The notes beneath the pieces are model-generated. The model searched no databases. It worked only from the letters and a program-made list of their open reading frames with translations, and was not told the origin of the DNA. A DNA stretch of 64,000 nucleotides from positions 312,818 to 376,817 of the forward strand of contig NW_019091588.1 in assembly GCF_001949145.1 (NCBI RefSeq), in the 5' to 3' direction. Below, one piece after another: positions 1 through 11,192 of this stretch. Position numbers and translations under genes: made by a program. Each line of letters opens with the position of its first letter. Position 1 is the first letter of the stretch. Source of the DNA: Acanthaster planci (taxonomy: Eukaryota; Echinodermata; Asteroidea; Valvatida; Acanthasteridae).

Positions 1-899
1 CGACAATTTACCGTGAACTATTACGTACCTGCGATGGTCATGTATCTTGTGCAGTGGGCGTTGTTTAAACTGAAGTGGCTTCACACTTACGAACTGGATA
101 CTGCATGTATTGTGTGGACTCCGCATGCGTGCGCGACGAAGTTCAACACAGAGAGCCTCGGATTCGATGCAGATATGCACAGACGGCGCTAATGTGAAAT
201 CCCTCTTTACATCTATTAAAAAAGAAAAGTCAGAGACAAAAACACCCGCTTTATTCACCACTTTAACATGTACATATTCTATACACTGTTAAGTCTAAAA
301 AATCACTTGAAGCGCTTCCCAAAGTAGCTCCAGGAAGATGACCTGGAGGTTGTTGGCACAGTCGGAATAAAATGATGTACAGGGTGTTTCTATATACGAT
401 CATAAACTTGGGGATAATTTCAATTTTACCCAAAAACATAGTAACAGACGCACTCTACAGCAGAAAATGGGTTTGCTGTCATTAAGCATTGGGAAAAAAT
501 GCTTGAGAGGCCAAGACATGCAAGATTTCTGATAAACATGCTCAGTCTTTGTTTTCAGATTGAAAGACTTCATCTGAAATTAACCTATGCCCCTTCTCAC
601 CGAAAAATTACGCAAAAAATGACCAACAATAACCATGTTTTTTAGATAAAGAAGAATTCCCTCTCGTGTATTTGCATCTTTACGTCACGAAAATATTTGG
701 GCATTGAATTTCAATCAGAATAAAAGTAAAAAGTTTTAAACAGTGATTGACAGCTCCTGTGTGTACTCTGACGGGTTCCAAGAATAGGTGGTGGTTCTCC
801 TCAAACATTTACACAAAGTATTTCTTTGAGATTGGATAGCAAGCTCGACCTTTTGGACAAGCTCCCTTAGCCGGTAAATTCAGGGGGTCACTGTCTTTA
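1..899. other. Intronic or flanking AT-rich DNA, no gene seen
   Basis: I see no coding region, RNA gene or recognisable repeat here. The short open frames have no family resemblance and are what random AT-rich DNA gives. It lies upstream of the first visible host exon (6492) and is therefore probably intron. Confidence 0.5.
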
Positions 900-2280
900 T
901 CTGGCCAGGCCCCTGGTTTGTTTGGCCCCTCGGAGCTGACGGGGAAGCTCCATGGTAGACTATGGAAGACCCAAATTGGGACATCGCCAGGATCTGGCAA
1001 GGACCCTGTCCCCTCGGTCAATTGCTGGCCTGGCGAGCCAGCTGGGACTCCCAGGGAGTATCCCATCAGACTTCTCCGGGGTCCCTTCCTGCCATCGTCA
1101 TGAGACATGGCCCAGAGAAATCAACGCAGCGTGCCAGCCAGCGTTCCCGGCGACACCCAAGAGTACCACCCACCGTTTGACATTGACCTAGGACACTACT
1201 TCTCTTGCGACCCCCAGGGCATGCTTCCTTTCACCAGGCCGGGCTCCCCACAAGTGCCGTGGCCTGCTCCACCTGGTGTGCCGTTTAGCCATGACACCCT
1301 GACACCCGCTAACCCCCTTTCCGGGTCCCGTGGAGCTTACCAGGGTTTTTACACCTGCTGGTCTTCAAGCTGCCCATCCGCAGCTCCGGCTTTCAACTGG
1401 ATATCACTGGGTCATTGGACCTCATTTCTTGTGGTCCCTCTGTCCGGAATTCTGCAGCCCCCGTTGACCTCAACTGGGACTGCTCCTGCGTTTCGTGGCC
1501 CTGGCTGCCACCTCCGCCGCCGGGCCGCCCACTACAGGGTGCTTCAAGCACTCTGCGGCTTGGGCTTTTAATTGGCATCACCGGGTCATTGGACCTCATT
1601 TTTCCTGGTCCCGCTGCCTGGAATTCTGCAGTTCTCATTGGCCTCAACCGGGAACGCACCCATCAATGAAGTTCCGACCTCCATCGCTCACCACCTTGGC
1701 ATTAGACCACCGTCACCCTGGATTTGTTTCTGGCAGACCAGGCCCTTCCACCCTCTCCGGCCGCGAGACATGGTAACATCGGGCAGGGTTCCACACCAGA
1801 ATCGCACCAGCTGGGCGTACTCCTTTGGGAGCAGGCTGCTCTCCATGGGGCTGGCTCAGAACGAGACACTGCCCTGTCCCCGACCAAACAGCCAACATTG
1901 TCTTCCGAAAAGAACAAAGTTGATTCCATCAGGGCCCTCACTCCGTCTGATTGCTGCTTCTGTCTTCTTCAGTGAGACATGATTCAAGTGCTCGGCCTGC
2001 CATTAGCCGCTTATTCGGAGAAAGACATCAGCCACAACTTGTTTAAACGACATAGCATGACTGGAATCTTCCCGGCCAATTTTTCCCCAACTCCTGGTTG
2101 ATCATTCACGCTTGGTGATATTCCAGTCTCTAGCCAGAACTTGGCACGTGTCCAAGTCCACTCCAACCTGATGGTCCTCTGCTCAACTACCCACTTGTCT
2201 ACGGGCACCCTGACTATAGACAGCCTTACTTCAGTGGAAGCAAAGTTGTAGTGTCCTTTTTGATCCCCCATTTTTGTTAA
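900..2280 (+). mobile_element. DIRS-like retrotransposon fragment (gag region)
   Basis: This proline- and serine-rich, GC-richer block resembles the gag regions of two other DIRS copies in the window (27553-28734 and 55600-57030). Shared stretches include the 'cac/tggagc.taccgggctt' segment near 1330 and 28105, and the segment near 1935-2000 that matches 56765-56815. No intact gag frame remains; the longest plus frame (1107-1571, 154 aa) is only part of it. Both ends are missing: no terminal repeat is seen on either side. A 174-bp internal duplication is described separately. The assignment rests on similarity to the better preserved copy at 54927-58727, whose reverse transcriptase identifies the family. 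Confidence 0.6.
1402..1660 (+). repeat. Internal direct duplication in the DIRS gag fragment
   Basis: The segment beginning 'gggtcattggacctcatt' at 1409 recurs at 1583, an offset of 174 bp (58 codons). Similarity continues for about 80 bp through 'ggaattctgcag' (1447 and 1620) and 'cctcaac.ggga'. The two copies differ by scattered substitutions, so the duplication is old. The other gag copies in this window do not show it. Confidence 0.7.
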
Positions 2281-2390
2281 TAGATCATGCCAGTGTACAG
2301 GAGTTTTATCACCCCTATTTGTAAATAGAGCACCCTAGTCTTGCTAGATGCAAATTTGTCTATAGCATTCCTTCAGTATTGTTAAATTCA

Positions 2391-2735
2391 CAATAAGCCA
2401 TTTGCGAGTTAAATTTGAATAAAATCTGGTACACCGAGTTCTTTAAATTAATGTGAACATAACAACTTGAATTCTCCATACTAAAACCACTGTTACTATA
2501 CCTCGTGATTTGGGGCAGGCTTTTGCTTAGTTACATAGGAGACGCCTTGCAACAATACACTGTTCTCAATGGATAAGAATGGCACAAAGGAACCAGTCCA
2601 TTCCAGAGATGGTGGTCGCTATGCAAAAGCTTGCACCGAATCACGAGGTAAAGCAACAGTGTCTTTAGTCTGGTTTCTATGCAATCATTGTACCAGATTT
2701 TATTCAAATTTAACTCGCAAGTGGCTAATTGAGTG
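2391..2735. repeat. Foldback (inverted repeat) element, MITE-like
   Basis: A 30-bp arm at 2404-2433 is found as a perfect reverse complement at 2689-2718. Weaker pairing extends the arms to about 2391 and 2735. The loop is about 255 bp and non-coding. This is the shape of a foldback MITE, but I could not define the terminal bases or a target duplication. Confidence 0.6.
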
Positions 2736-4406
2736 GCCGCTACTGGCTTCTTAGTATGTAGCCAGTAGTGCATGTAGCTTTAGGAGCCATTGCATCTTCT
2801 ACTGTTGTAGTGTGTGGTTGTACTTGTTTTCGGCCCATAACTGACTGTAGGCTAGGTGACATTTATTCGTATGTGTATCAAGTAGTGTAGCTTATTTACT
2901 TAGTTTCTTAGACATTATACAAATTTGTATTTTAGTACTTCATTAGGCTTTAATATTAATTTTGGTAATAAGCGTGCGAACATTGTTTGAGGGTGTGTTT
3001 ATTGGAGGTGTTGGCTGAAGTACACAGCCACCCACATGAACACACTCTAACCATCAGCAAGCCAAGATCTGCGCCCATAGAGCCTATCCATGGAGAGGAG
3101 ATAGAAGAGTCACTGTGTCTTTGGTTGAAGATGACACTGATTTTATTGGCGTCCTCACCACCTTTGACACATTCCAGATTCTGGATCCTCCGTCAGCCTC
3201 CCTTTCGGAGGAAGACACCGACCACGCCCGTGCCAGTCAAGTGACTGCCCCACGTCTTGAGATACTCTTGCTACAGGGCTCCCATTCGTGAAGTAGGCTC
3301 TTCACCTTAGCAGACCGCTCCCCCTTGTAAGGCCAGAGCGGCCCCAGACGTCTGCTTGTCACCTTCCCTTTATCTAGGGCCTTCAAGCAGAATGTCTTGG
3401 AGACAACTACTCTGTTGAACACAGTGGAACACTGTTATAACAGGGTCCTTGGAACTTTACAAATCCCCTATGTTATCAGTTATGGGAAGATAAATGAATT
3501 TTTTAAAAAATTTCTTTGTCATAAATATGACTTTGTATGATAAATTATAAATATTATAAATGCTCATCCTGTTTGTCTTCGACTATACATGTATTGTGAG
3601 AGCTCTTTGGCCGCCCTCTTCAATGAACATCAGTCACTGCCCATTTTTCCAGGTTGACGTTCATTTCTGAAGTGAATACTTTGTTAGTGCTTAGCATGAT
3701 TTCGGACATCAAAATAGTTTTGTTCTGTTTTTTGTCTGTGGGGATTTTCCTTGAGGGGAAATCACAAGGATTTCGCCCAGTCAAGGTAATCATGTATTTT
3801 CATGGAGTGAGTTGCTGTGGACACTCATACTTTTATCCATATTGCAAATGTCATGCGACCTGACTCCTCTACGCCAGCCATTATTTTTCACGCATGCATG
3901 AAAATGATCGAAGTTTTCTGTAACAGTCGGGACGCCAGCGGCCTCGCTGGGAATGGAACATGGCTTACCTTCAATTTGACATGAACGTCTTTGACACCCT
4001 TTTGCATGGTCAGGTGTTATACACTGCTGCTAAAGACAACTTATGCATTTGACTAAGCAAGCCTTTTTGTTAGGAAATCCTTGCTCAATAAAGACTGACA
4101 CCAACTTTATCTAGTTACATGAAGTCTTTGTCTTGGTCTCTGACCTACACGTATTACATTTCTTCCCCTCTCATCAAGGTAGATTCCATTGATGGGAAAG
4201 GAGAGTTCTCCTTTCCGCTCGGACCTCACTACAGTCATGCTAGAGGCTCTGAATGATAATGTCATCTCTGTCTTTGAGTATGTCTTTTGGCTTTCTTGCT
4301 TCTTTATTTTTTCCCACACTGCCAACCAAATCCAATTAATGGAAAGGACAAGGATCATGCAGTTGACCTGCAGATGATCTACATGGCAGGGTCTGATGAC
4401 GTAGTG
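2736..4406. other. Intronic DNA, no gene supported
   Basis: One plus-strand frame (2987-3244) and the following 150 bp are less AT-rich than their surroundings and may be old transposon coding sequence, but I recognise no domain. The rest is AT-rich with no repeat or RNA gene that I can see. Confidence 0.4.
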
Positions 4407-4617
4407 CACTGTAAAAAAAAAAATTGGTCAAAACAGTGTTGGGCATTTGTTATTTGCCCAACCTTGGTTAAAGCTACCACATTGTTGTTCAATTTTCTGT
4501 CACCTTTGGTCAAACATTGACCAAAAATTAGGAAGAACTTGCTCAGAGATTGCTAAGTTGATATTTTTACCAACATTAGGTAAAATATCAACCTGAAATT
4601 TTTAACCTTTTACAGTG
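4407..4617. mobile_element. Small MITE with CACTGTAAAA termini
   Basis: This 211-bp, AT-rich, non-coding segment begins CACTGTAAAA and ends TTTTACAGTG, a perfect 10-bp terminal inverted repeat. The interior also holds near-palindromes (for example 'gatatttttacc' and 'ggtaaaatatc' around 4560-4590). CACTG-type termini occur in several DNA transposon superfamilies, so I do not assign one. No unambiguous target site duplication was found. Confidence 0.6.
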
Positions 4618-4639
4618 TGGTGGATGCACTCTCCCCGGG

Positions 4640-5890
4640 ATGATGAGCAGCCTTACACCGATCTCTTTGCTTCCTTGAACAGTGATCAACTTCCAATAAT
4701 CTTCCTCTTCAGCGGGACTTTCTAGCAATTCTAGCAATGCTTCGGCCATGGCCAACCACATGGTCCGTCATCTGCCCACCTTTCAAATTTGTGACAGCAG
4801 TTTTTAGCATTGTGTTATGTGCATCCATAGTCAGGCTTTGGCTCTAGCTAACGCTGTGAGTGCTATAATAGATTCTTGTATTAACAGTGCTCTTGTTAAC
4901 AAGGTTCGACTTTATCTACAACTCATATCTGCAGGTCAGCCCTAGCTGCCATACACATTGGATTCAAAATCGGTTAACTGCCCTCAACAACAGACATTCC
5001 ATCACCTTTGTGTGATATGCTTATCCAGTGTCCCCTTGTTGGGAAATTAGTCTGGTCATAAGACCTAAGCTAGGTTCTCTAGATACTTTGTGGTCCTTCC
5101 TTTGAACCCTAAATAATGCCTGCCTTACACACCGGTGTCAGATTGCCCTTTCTTCTGAAAATGGTTACATCCTGAGGAGACAGCAAACTATAGGCTCTCC
5201 CCATTGCCGGAGGCCATCTATGTTGGGAGCCTCATGATGTTCACCTCTTTCCTTTGATCGGTTTCCTGACGAAGGACCATATTCCCTCACCTGATCCGTC
5301 CGATATCTTTACACTCTCCGCCTCCTTACATCCTGGGGACGATTTTGATAAACTTTGATGGGCTGTTCATATCCTGAAGTGGTACCTGACTAAAAGAATA
5401 GCATGAAAGGGACGATACTAGCCCCATCGCTTACCACTTTCATGAGACCATACCGTTCAATGGTGTCAGTACACTATTGCCTGCTGAACAGCTTTGGCCA
5501 TTAGATTTGCTAATCCAGTCTGGCCATTAAGCTCTGATGAACATAGTCATTACTACATCAGGGTTCATGGCATAAGAGCAGGATCTGCATCTCAGTCTTA
5601 CTCTCGAGATGTTTCCATTGCAAACATTTGCAAAATTGCATGTTGGAAGTCTCCTACCTCCTGCAACTTGAGGGATGTCCTGCAGAGGGACATAGCAAAT
5701 GGCAGGACAATCCTACTGTCTGCAGCGCAGAGGTCAAAGGGACCTCCTGAAGGACGGACGACAAGTCATTATGAAGTTCCTTTACCATTTCTTAAATTTT
5801 CACTTTCATCCTTGTCTATATGTAAAAGTGTATTCTCAGCATTAGATGTGTCGTCACCAACCCCCCACCTAGACCAGTGCTACTCTTCAT
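4640..5890 (+). mobile_element. DIRS-like retrotransposon, 3' internal region
   Basis: This is the degenerate 3' part of a DIRS-type element, carrying its tyrosine recombinase and running directly into an internal complementary region and right inverted terminal repeat (5896-6210). A stretch near 5365-5395 translates to a box like the 'PVRALKWYL' box seen N-terminal to the HxxR motif in DIRS recombinases. Stops and frameshifts interrupt everything upstream of 5494. The 5' half of the element (gag, reverse transcriptase) is absent here. Confidence 0.7.
5494..5820 (+). pseudogene. DIRS tyrosine recombinase C-terminus, inactive
   Basis: This open frame (143 aa to its stop at 5925) carries the C-terminal catalytic region of a DIRS tyrosine recombinase, the enzyme thought to integrate the circular cDNA. 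The HxxR box is present as HGIR (5566-5577). It is followed by 'VSIANICKIACWKSPT', which fits the family pattern leading to the catalytic tyrosine. In relatives the next segment reads FYLRD; here it reads CNLRD, so the tyrosine is an asparagine (codon 5665-5667) and the approach to it is shortened. The enzyme would be dead. The frame continues past 5820 into the internal complementary region, which is not coding in function. Confidence 0.75.
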
Positions 5891-5895
5891 ATGTA

Positions 5896-5990
5896 GTGAC
5901 TGTTTGGGTAGGTAGAGTGCCGTAGACTCCTTCTCCACATTACGTGGGGGTCGGGTCTACTAGAGAATACCTACCCAAACAGTCCTCTCC
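5896..5990. repeat. DIRS internal complementary region (circle-junction copy)
   Basis: The first part (5896-5930) is the reverse complement of the outer left terminus seen in the other copies at 26927 and 54927. The second part (5931-5990) is the reverse complement of the outer right terminus at about 6150-6210. Together they read as a right-end/left-end junction. A perfect 16-bp stem, gactgtttgggtaggt at 5898-5913 and its complement at 5969-5984, results. DIRS elements are known to carry such a region as template for completing their ends. The same structure recurs at 34861-34957. Confidence 0.8.
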
Positions 5991-6210
5991 CGTCCATCCT
6001 CCCCACTCTGGTTCTGACCATTTTGAGTCGCTTTGAAAAAGACGATCATGGTGGCCAGGCCGTGCTGCATTGTGGGAGGTCAGGGTGCACCATGGGTGAT
6101 CAAATCTTTTCCATGAATGAATAACATGCGCATGGGAAATTTACATATGTAAAGACTGTTTGGGTGGGTATTCTGTAGTAAACCTGACCCACGCTTAATG
6201 TGGGGAAGGA
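5991..6210 (+). repeat. DIRS right inverted terminal repeat
   Basis: This 220-bp segment is the inverse of the left terminal repeats at 26927-27140 and 54927-55140. Shared blocks are the 'gcatgggaaattt' box (6130-6142), the 'gggaggtca' box (6075-6083) and the terminal 'gactgtttgggtgggta' (6154-6170). It ends about 280 bp before a host exon. Confidence 0.75.
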
Positions 6211-6491
6211 TTTGCATAGATGACTCTTAATTTGAGCTACTTTTGAGGTATTGAAAAGAAATTGAGATCATATGAAGCAGCGAGCCATGGTGGCTTCACC
6301 ACTCTAGTTCTTGGATGATAACCAACCCTCCCTTGTGATGCCCATGGAATGACCACAACACGGTCATATGTCCCCCAAAAAGGACCACTTTGAAGTAACT
6401 TGCCATTGGTTCACTCAGTGTCTGTAATTATCAAATCAATGATAAAACTTCGTGAAGACTTACCTGCCATAATTTTTCTTTGATTTTACAG

Positions 6492-6566
6492 ACAGAGGAG
6501 ATAGAAAGAAAAGGTTCATCACACAAGAGATCGTCATCATGGGGAAGTGCAGACAATCTGAAGGAG
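6492..6566 (+). CDS. FAM117-like: FAM117-like gene, internal exon (A)
   Basis: This 75-bp exon encodes 25 residues, including HKRSSSWGSADNLKE, which closely matches the conserved SHKRSxSWGSTDxLKE block of vertebrate FAM117A/B and GLCCI1. It is preceded by a good acceptor (pyrimidine-rich tract ending ttttacag) and followed by the donor gtgaaa. Start and end phases are 0. In vertebrate homologues this block immediately precedes KLRQQL, which is exactly where the next exon here begins (36720). The serine-rich block is a likely phosphorylation region in the family; the molecular function of FAM117 proteins is poorly known. The exon before it, expected to encode the SLDT...WPRD box, was not found and must lie left of the window. 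The donor is weak, so the 3' boundary is slightly less sure. Confidence 0.85.
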
Positions 6567-7534
6567 GTGAAACATTATCTGAAGCTTACATGTACATGTA
6601 TTACATGTTCAAGTACATGAATGGACAGTGTATGCCTCATGCAAGTTTGTATTTACATGTACATGTATGATCAGATTCATGTGCTCTGTGTGTGTAAGTT
6701 TGTTTCTGCATTCAATTGGGGACCCTGCACAGTAGAGAACAATAAGGTCCATGATTGACAGAGGGTCCCCGATTGACAACTGTGTGCAAAACATATGGGT
6801 GGTCTTCTAAAAAAGTTAAAGTACAAACAAAAGAGGAACAATAGGGGGCCCCCAGTTGTAGGCAAATGCTTACTTGTTTGTATGTGGATGTTTTCTTGGT
6901 CCAAGGGTGGTAGAATTATTTATGAATATGATCATACGTGTCATTTGTGATTTGTACATGCACCTTTGTGTCGGGAGCCGAGAGTTGTAGACCTGGTGGG
7001 TTGGCTATGGTAGCTCGCCACCAGGGGTTGAAGAAGTAATTCTTCTCAGGAAACAGACTGGCACTCTGAGGGTGTTCATGTGTATGGTTAATTCAGTCTC
7101 CAAATATTCATAAATAGGGCGATCACAATAAAAGGAATGTGAGGAAAGAAAAATACAAGAAAAAGGAAAAATCACAGTATGTACAGTTTGAGTGGTCGTC
7201 TTCTTCATGTAAACTAAAGAAAGATCTAATTATTTCGCAAGGTTGTAGGGAATCATAACCCTCCCCTAATTGCAGTTTATTTGAATATTTAATATAGGGC
7301 ATTTTTCTATTAAAAGTTGACACCTGATATCTGAGTTCAACTCACCAGACAGGGTAAAATAAAGAAGCCAAGTACATGTAATTAATAGGTTGCTGCTGCC
7401 TCCCAGACACAGGAGCCAGGAACAGATATGTGGGTCTTTATTTTAATATGGGGGCGAGTGTGTTTCAGGGACATCACAATTATGATGACCATTTAAAACA
7501 AAACCAGTTCCTATTTCCCATTTAATTTTCATAT
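6567..7534. other. Start of the 30-kb intron; no gene
   Basis: This stretch holds TACATGTACATGTA motifs at 6590-6605 and 6653-6668 and is otherwise unremarkable. Open frames on the minus strand around 6609-7323 are short, low-complexity and unsupported. Confidence 0.5.
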
Positions 7535-9600
7535 GTACCCTACCGATCGAAAATATCTTCACTATTCGCAAAGAATTTAACGTGAATAATTATTCGCGCA
7601 CAGGGCACTTTTCAGAAATCATGAAGATGATTGTGCAAATGTGATACTCACTAGGTCTTGAATTCCTGCATACAGTGTAGTTTTGGATTTGATCGGTATG
7701 ATTACAGATATATGCTACAAACCAATAGGTCTACCGTTTTACAGAAGGCAAACAATGTGCTGCTTTTTGCTCGGGACAGCAGACAATTCTGTTTTTGGTT
7801 TTTACCTTGACACCGTACCCATGCCACTCTGAAATTCTCCAATCTGGTGATACCGTCTAGGCCTACGTTCATTTTGAAATGTTCCCTCCAGCACCAAACT
7901 CCACTACGACACATTTTATAAAGTATTTTCAATGACAATTCAAACTTTCCAAAAGAATGATTTGTTTATCTGTAAATGAGTTGACATCATTAAATTTTAC
8001 ATGGAGTAATTGGGTTGGCACTGGCGATGGGCACACGTATGTAATGACCGTTTCAATTGGTCTCCACATGGCCCGTAACAATTTTTCCCATTGGACGAAT
8101 CTCCATTAAAATTTCTCAGACGTCCGCAAAGGAACAGTATGGCAAGTTGGGTCGTCGGCCCACTGCACCATACTGGTGCTGGCTGCGCGATGTTAAAGCT
8201 GGCGACCCCAACTTATGTGTATGAATCCGATGCTTCAGATAATTATGTGGACGAGTGTTTTGCAGAAGTTTGGTTATTTGGATAGTATTTTACCTTTACT
8301 CACGGCGGGCTTACTCGGTTTTCTTATCTGTGCAATGACCCAGAAGAGTTGGGGGACCTTTAGAAATTAATTAGTTATTGGTTATTTACCTCACGTACAA
8401 AATATACATGCTTGTGTAAGTTTTTATTAGTATGGATGAAGAAAACTGTTCATGTGATCTTACATTCTCAAGTGTGGCCTATGAAAGTATTATGCCTGTT
8501 AGGCCTAAACATTTTTTGTTCATTTTTTTCTGCCAAAATAAAATAGTTTTCATATATATATATATTTTTTTACAAATACTGAACCCTGCCAGGCTCCCTG
8601 AAACACAAGCAAGCTCGTTGAATATGCCTATTTACAATGTAAATTACAAGCGACCAAAATCGGTCAACCTCCATATTTATGTAATAAAACGATGGCAATA
8701 ATATGTTTGATTTTGTTAAGTTGATTTCATTAATAGTGATCTGGACACCATGTTGATTTTCGTGTTACAATATCCTTTTTGTTGAAGTAAAGAATAAACA
8801 CCACTGTTAGCATGGCAGATCAACACTGATAAGAATTCGGAAAATACATTGTATACAGAGTGATTGTTTTTAATAGGGGGCTGTGCTTCATCTAGGCAAA
8901 AAATGCCGGGCTTATGAACTCCATTTTGCCGCTCATTTTTCTGTCACGTTGCGTTTCCACTGCTATGCACAAGCTTGCACATTACATTCCAAACCTGTAT
9001 CATGTGAGCATATTGCATGTACATGTACACACGTGAATAGCAAGAGAGAAATACATGTACTTCGCGAAGGAAAGTACGAAATTTGTATTTTCATTTGTGA
9101 AGCATAAGCGAAATGGCATTTTGTTAAGTATGAAATAGGCAGATACTCCATATACCCTGGATTTTTCTGATGTTTGGTTTAGTTGGATTTTCGACGAGAT
9201 TTGTTTTAACTAGTCCATATTGTTCACAAGCTAACAAAGAAATTTATAAAGCGCAACATTGCACAAAGAACTGGACATGGTCGAAACAAAAATTGTTTGG
9301 TGCTCTCTGAGGAGGATTTTTTTGCATACACGTTTATATTATATAAATAACAAATGGACCTTGCCCATGCCTAAGACATATACTGTCGGCCATGTGGCAG
9401 GTTTTTTTTCAAAGCAGTTACCAACAGACCAGTGAAATAATAAACAACATGGTTTATACAACTTGAATTTAAAATACGAAAATGAACAGACTCACCACAC
9501 GATTTGTGGTGTGAATGGTACTTACGGTGCACTACTCTATTCAGTCTTGCTAGACAGGTTTCCTTCATTACATGTGAGTTGAGCCAATGCAAGTAAAACG
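7535..9600. repeat. Left arm of a long interrupted inverted repeat
   Basis: Sequence from 'taccctaccgatcgaaaata' (about 7538) through 'gagttgagccaatgcaa' (about 9590) recurs in reverse complement at about 15490-16970. The best part (8090-8340 against 15965-16215) is about 95 per cent identical by eye. Relative to the other arm, this one carries an extra block of about 770 bp (8525-9290), which contains a second repeat also found elsewhere. The other arm carries about 230 bp not present here. An open frame (8091-8285) is shared with the other arm, but I recognise no protein in it. Probably two copies of an uncharacterised transposable element in opposite orientation. Confidence 0.75.
8715..9235. 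repeat. Repeat X, uninterrupted copy nested in the left arm
   Basis: This block matches, in reverse complement, 13615-13993 followed by 11100-11192. It spans the place where the other copy is split by a piggyBac element. The corresponding unoccupied position reads TATA at 9151-9154, next to ccctgg. It contains a TACATGTACA run near 9020 and no coding region that I recognise. Confidence 0.75.
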
Positions 9601-10476
9601 ACAAAGGGGACTACTGTCTTAAATCCTTTTTATTTTTTGCAGTATTTACTTCATTTGCCCACCGAAGACTGCAACCAGACAATTGGATTTGTTCATTCTC
9701 TCGGAAATGTGTGCGAGTTAGCAGCCCTGTCAAAAAGCCAGGAAAGTTTCCTGATGATATTTTTATCGGTTTTGCAGCACATTACGGACCATTTAAACTA
9801 CCCCCGATATTGAGTGAAATCTTGATCAGATCAGCTCCCTTAACTCTGTGCCGGGTTTTGAAATTATATTGGGCTGTTTCACTGTCACTCTCACTCACTC
9901 GCATACCCTTAAGCCAAAAGTGGAGGGAGAGTTTTATTTTCTTGTAGCTCTGAATGTCCTGAGAAAAAAAAAATTAAATGAGCAAAATTTTTTTCCTAGG
10001 AGTGATTGACAGCGCTATTGTCATGGTAGACAGTGTACACGTATTTACATGTTCATTTATAACAGTGGGGATTTTGCAAACAGCTTTGGGTCACCTAGTT
10101 TAGGAAATATCACTACATGTTAGAAAGACGTCGCCGGCTGTTGGTGGCAATCTCTAAGCCAATTAAATATGTGGCTTCTTTGCAAGCCAAGTCATTATTG
10201 ATGGACCTTTTAAACATTCCCAACATGTCACGTTTTCGTTGTCGAGATTCACTGTTGCTGTATTGTGACCCAGCCTGCTTGGGTGCCTTGCCTAGCAGCA
10301 CGAAGTATTAGCTACCTTAAGACTTAAAGAGTGCAGCTACTCTGGATGTGGTCCGATCCGGGATAAAATTAAAGCTTACCGTAGACTCTTTCTCCACCTT
10401 CTCCTAACTCTGAAGGACTACCATGTGCACAAAGTAATTACATGCACATGTACTTCCCAGCCCTTCAACTTTATGA
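9601..10476. other. Intronic DNA, no gene
   Basis: Short open frames at 9711-9947 and 10117-10311 have no recognisable domains. I see no RNA gene or clear repeat apart from a weak direct similarity of about 30 bp between 9653 and 15277. Confidence 0.45.
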
Positions 10477-10721
10477 GGGTAATGCCAGAAATTAGGGGTC
10501 CATTTTTTCGTGTCCCTGTTACATCTGACATATGATTTTGTAAGTTCAGAACACATTTGCTAATTTCCAAGAGTGATGAATTAATGCAAAGTACCTGCCA
10601 AACAAATATTGAGTAGTTTGAAAACAATTCTAGTGATGTTTCCATGTCAAATAACAAAGGTCAGATGTAACAGGGACATGAAAATGTCACACTTTTGGAC
10701 CCCTAATTTCTGGAATTACCC
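10477..10721. mobile_element. Foldback MITE with GGGTAAT termini
   Basis: This 245-bp non-coding segment begins gggtaatgccagaaattagg and ends with the matching reverse complement (cctaatttctggaattaccc). The arms pair for about 55 bp, including the internal 'gtccctgttacatctgac' block (10514-10531) and its complement (10655-10672). No convincing target site duplication was seen, so the superfamily is left open. Confidence 0.7.
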
Positions 10722-11099
10722 ATTAACAAGTTTCTCCATAGTACAAAGTTTTGGGGAAGTGTTTTGCTAAAAGTTCAACTCCTAGTCACTTAAGCCTACC
10801 GATATTTTCCTTTCTTCATCTGCCTACGTGCTGAGAAATTTTTTTATACAAAAATAAATGAAAACAAGTATTTTTAATGCCCCAAACATCTACGCCTGCA
10901 CATTTTTTCGATCATGAGCATTCTTGAAACATATACATAATTTATGGACAAGGCTTGTTTTTATTTCAAAGATGGATTTGCGCCGGGGAGGTGTGTATTA
11001 ATTTTGGATTTTTTTGGCCCAGCGCGACGTATTTTAACACTCTATACCTTGTGTGTGGCCCCGAAGGCTTGTTTCATAAAATTTATGTCAACATTATAC

Positions 11100-11192
11100 T
11101 ACAGCCATATTTTTGTTAGCTTGTGAACAATATGGACCAGTTTAACAAATCTCGCTAAAAATCCAACTAAAGCGAACAAGAAAAATCCAGGG
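11100..11192. repeat. Repeat X, second copy, distal part
   Basis: This is the reverse complement of 9155-9235 ('gttcacaagctaacaaa', 'aaaatccaactaaa', 'aaaatccaggg'). It stops at the TTAA of the inserted piggyBac element and resumes on the far side at 13615. Homology to its left becomes too weak to follow. Confidence 0.7.

Noticed and set aside
1-6491. An upstream FAM117 exon encoding the SLDT...WPRD box
   Set aside because: Searched by eye for the box with flanking splice sites and not found; it probably lies left of the window.
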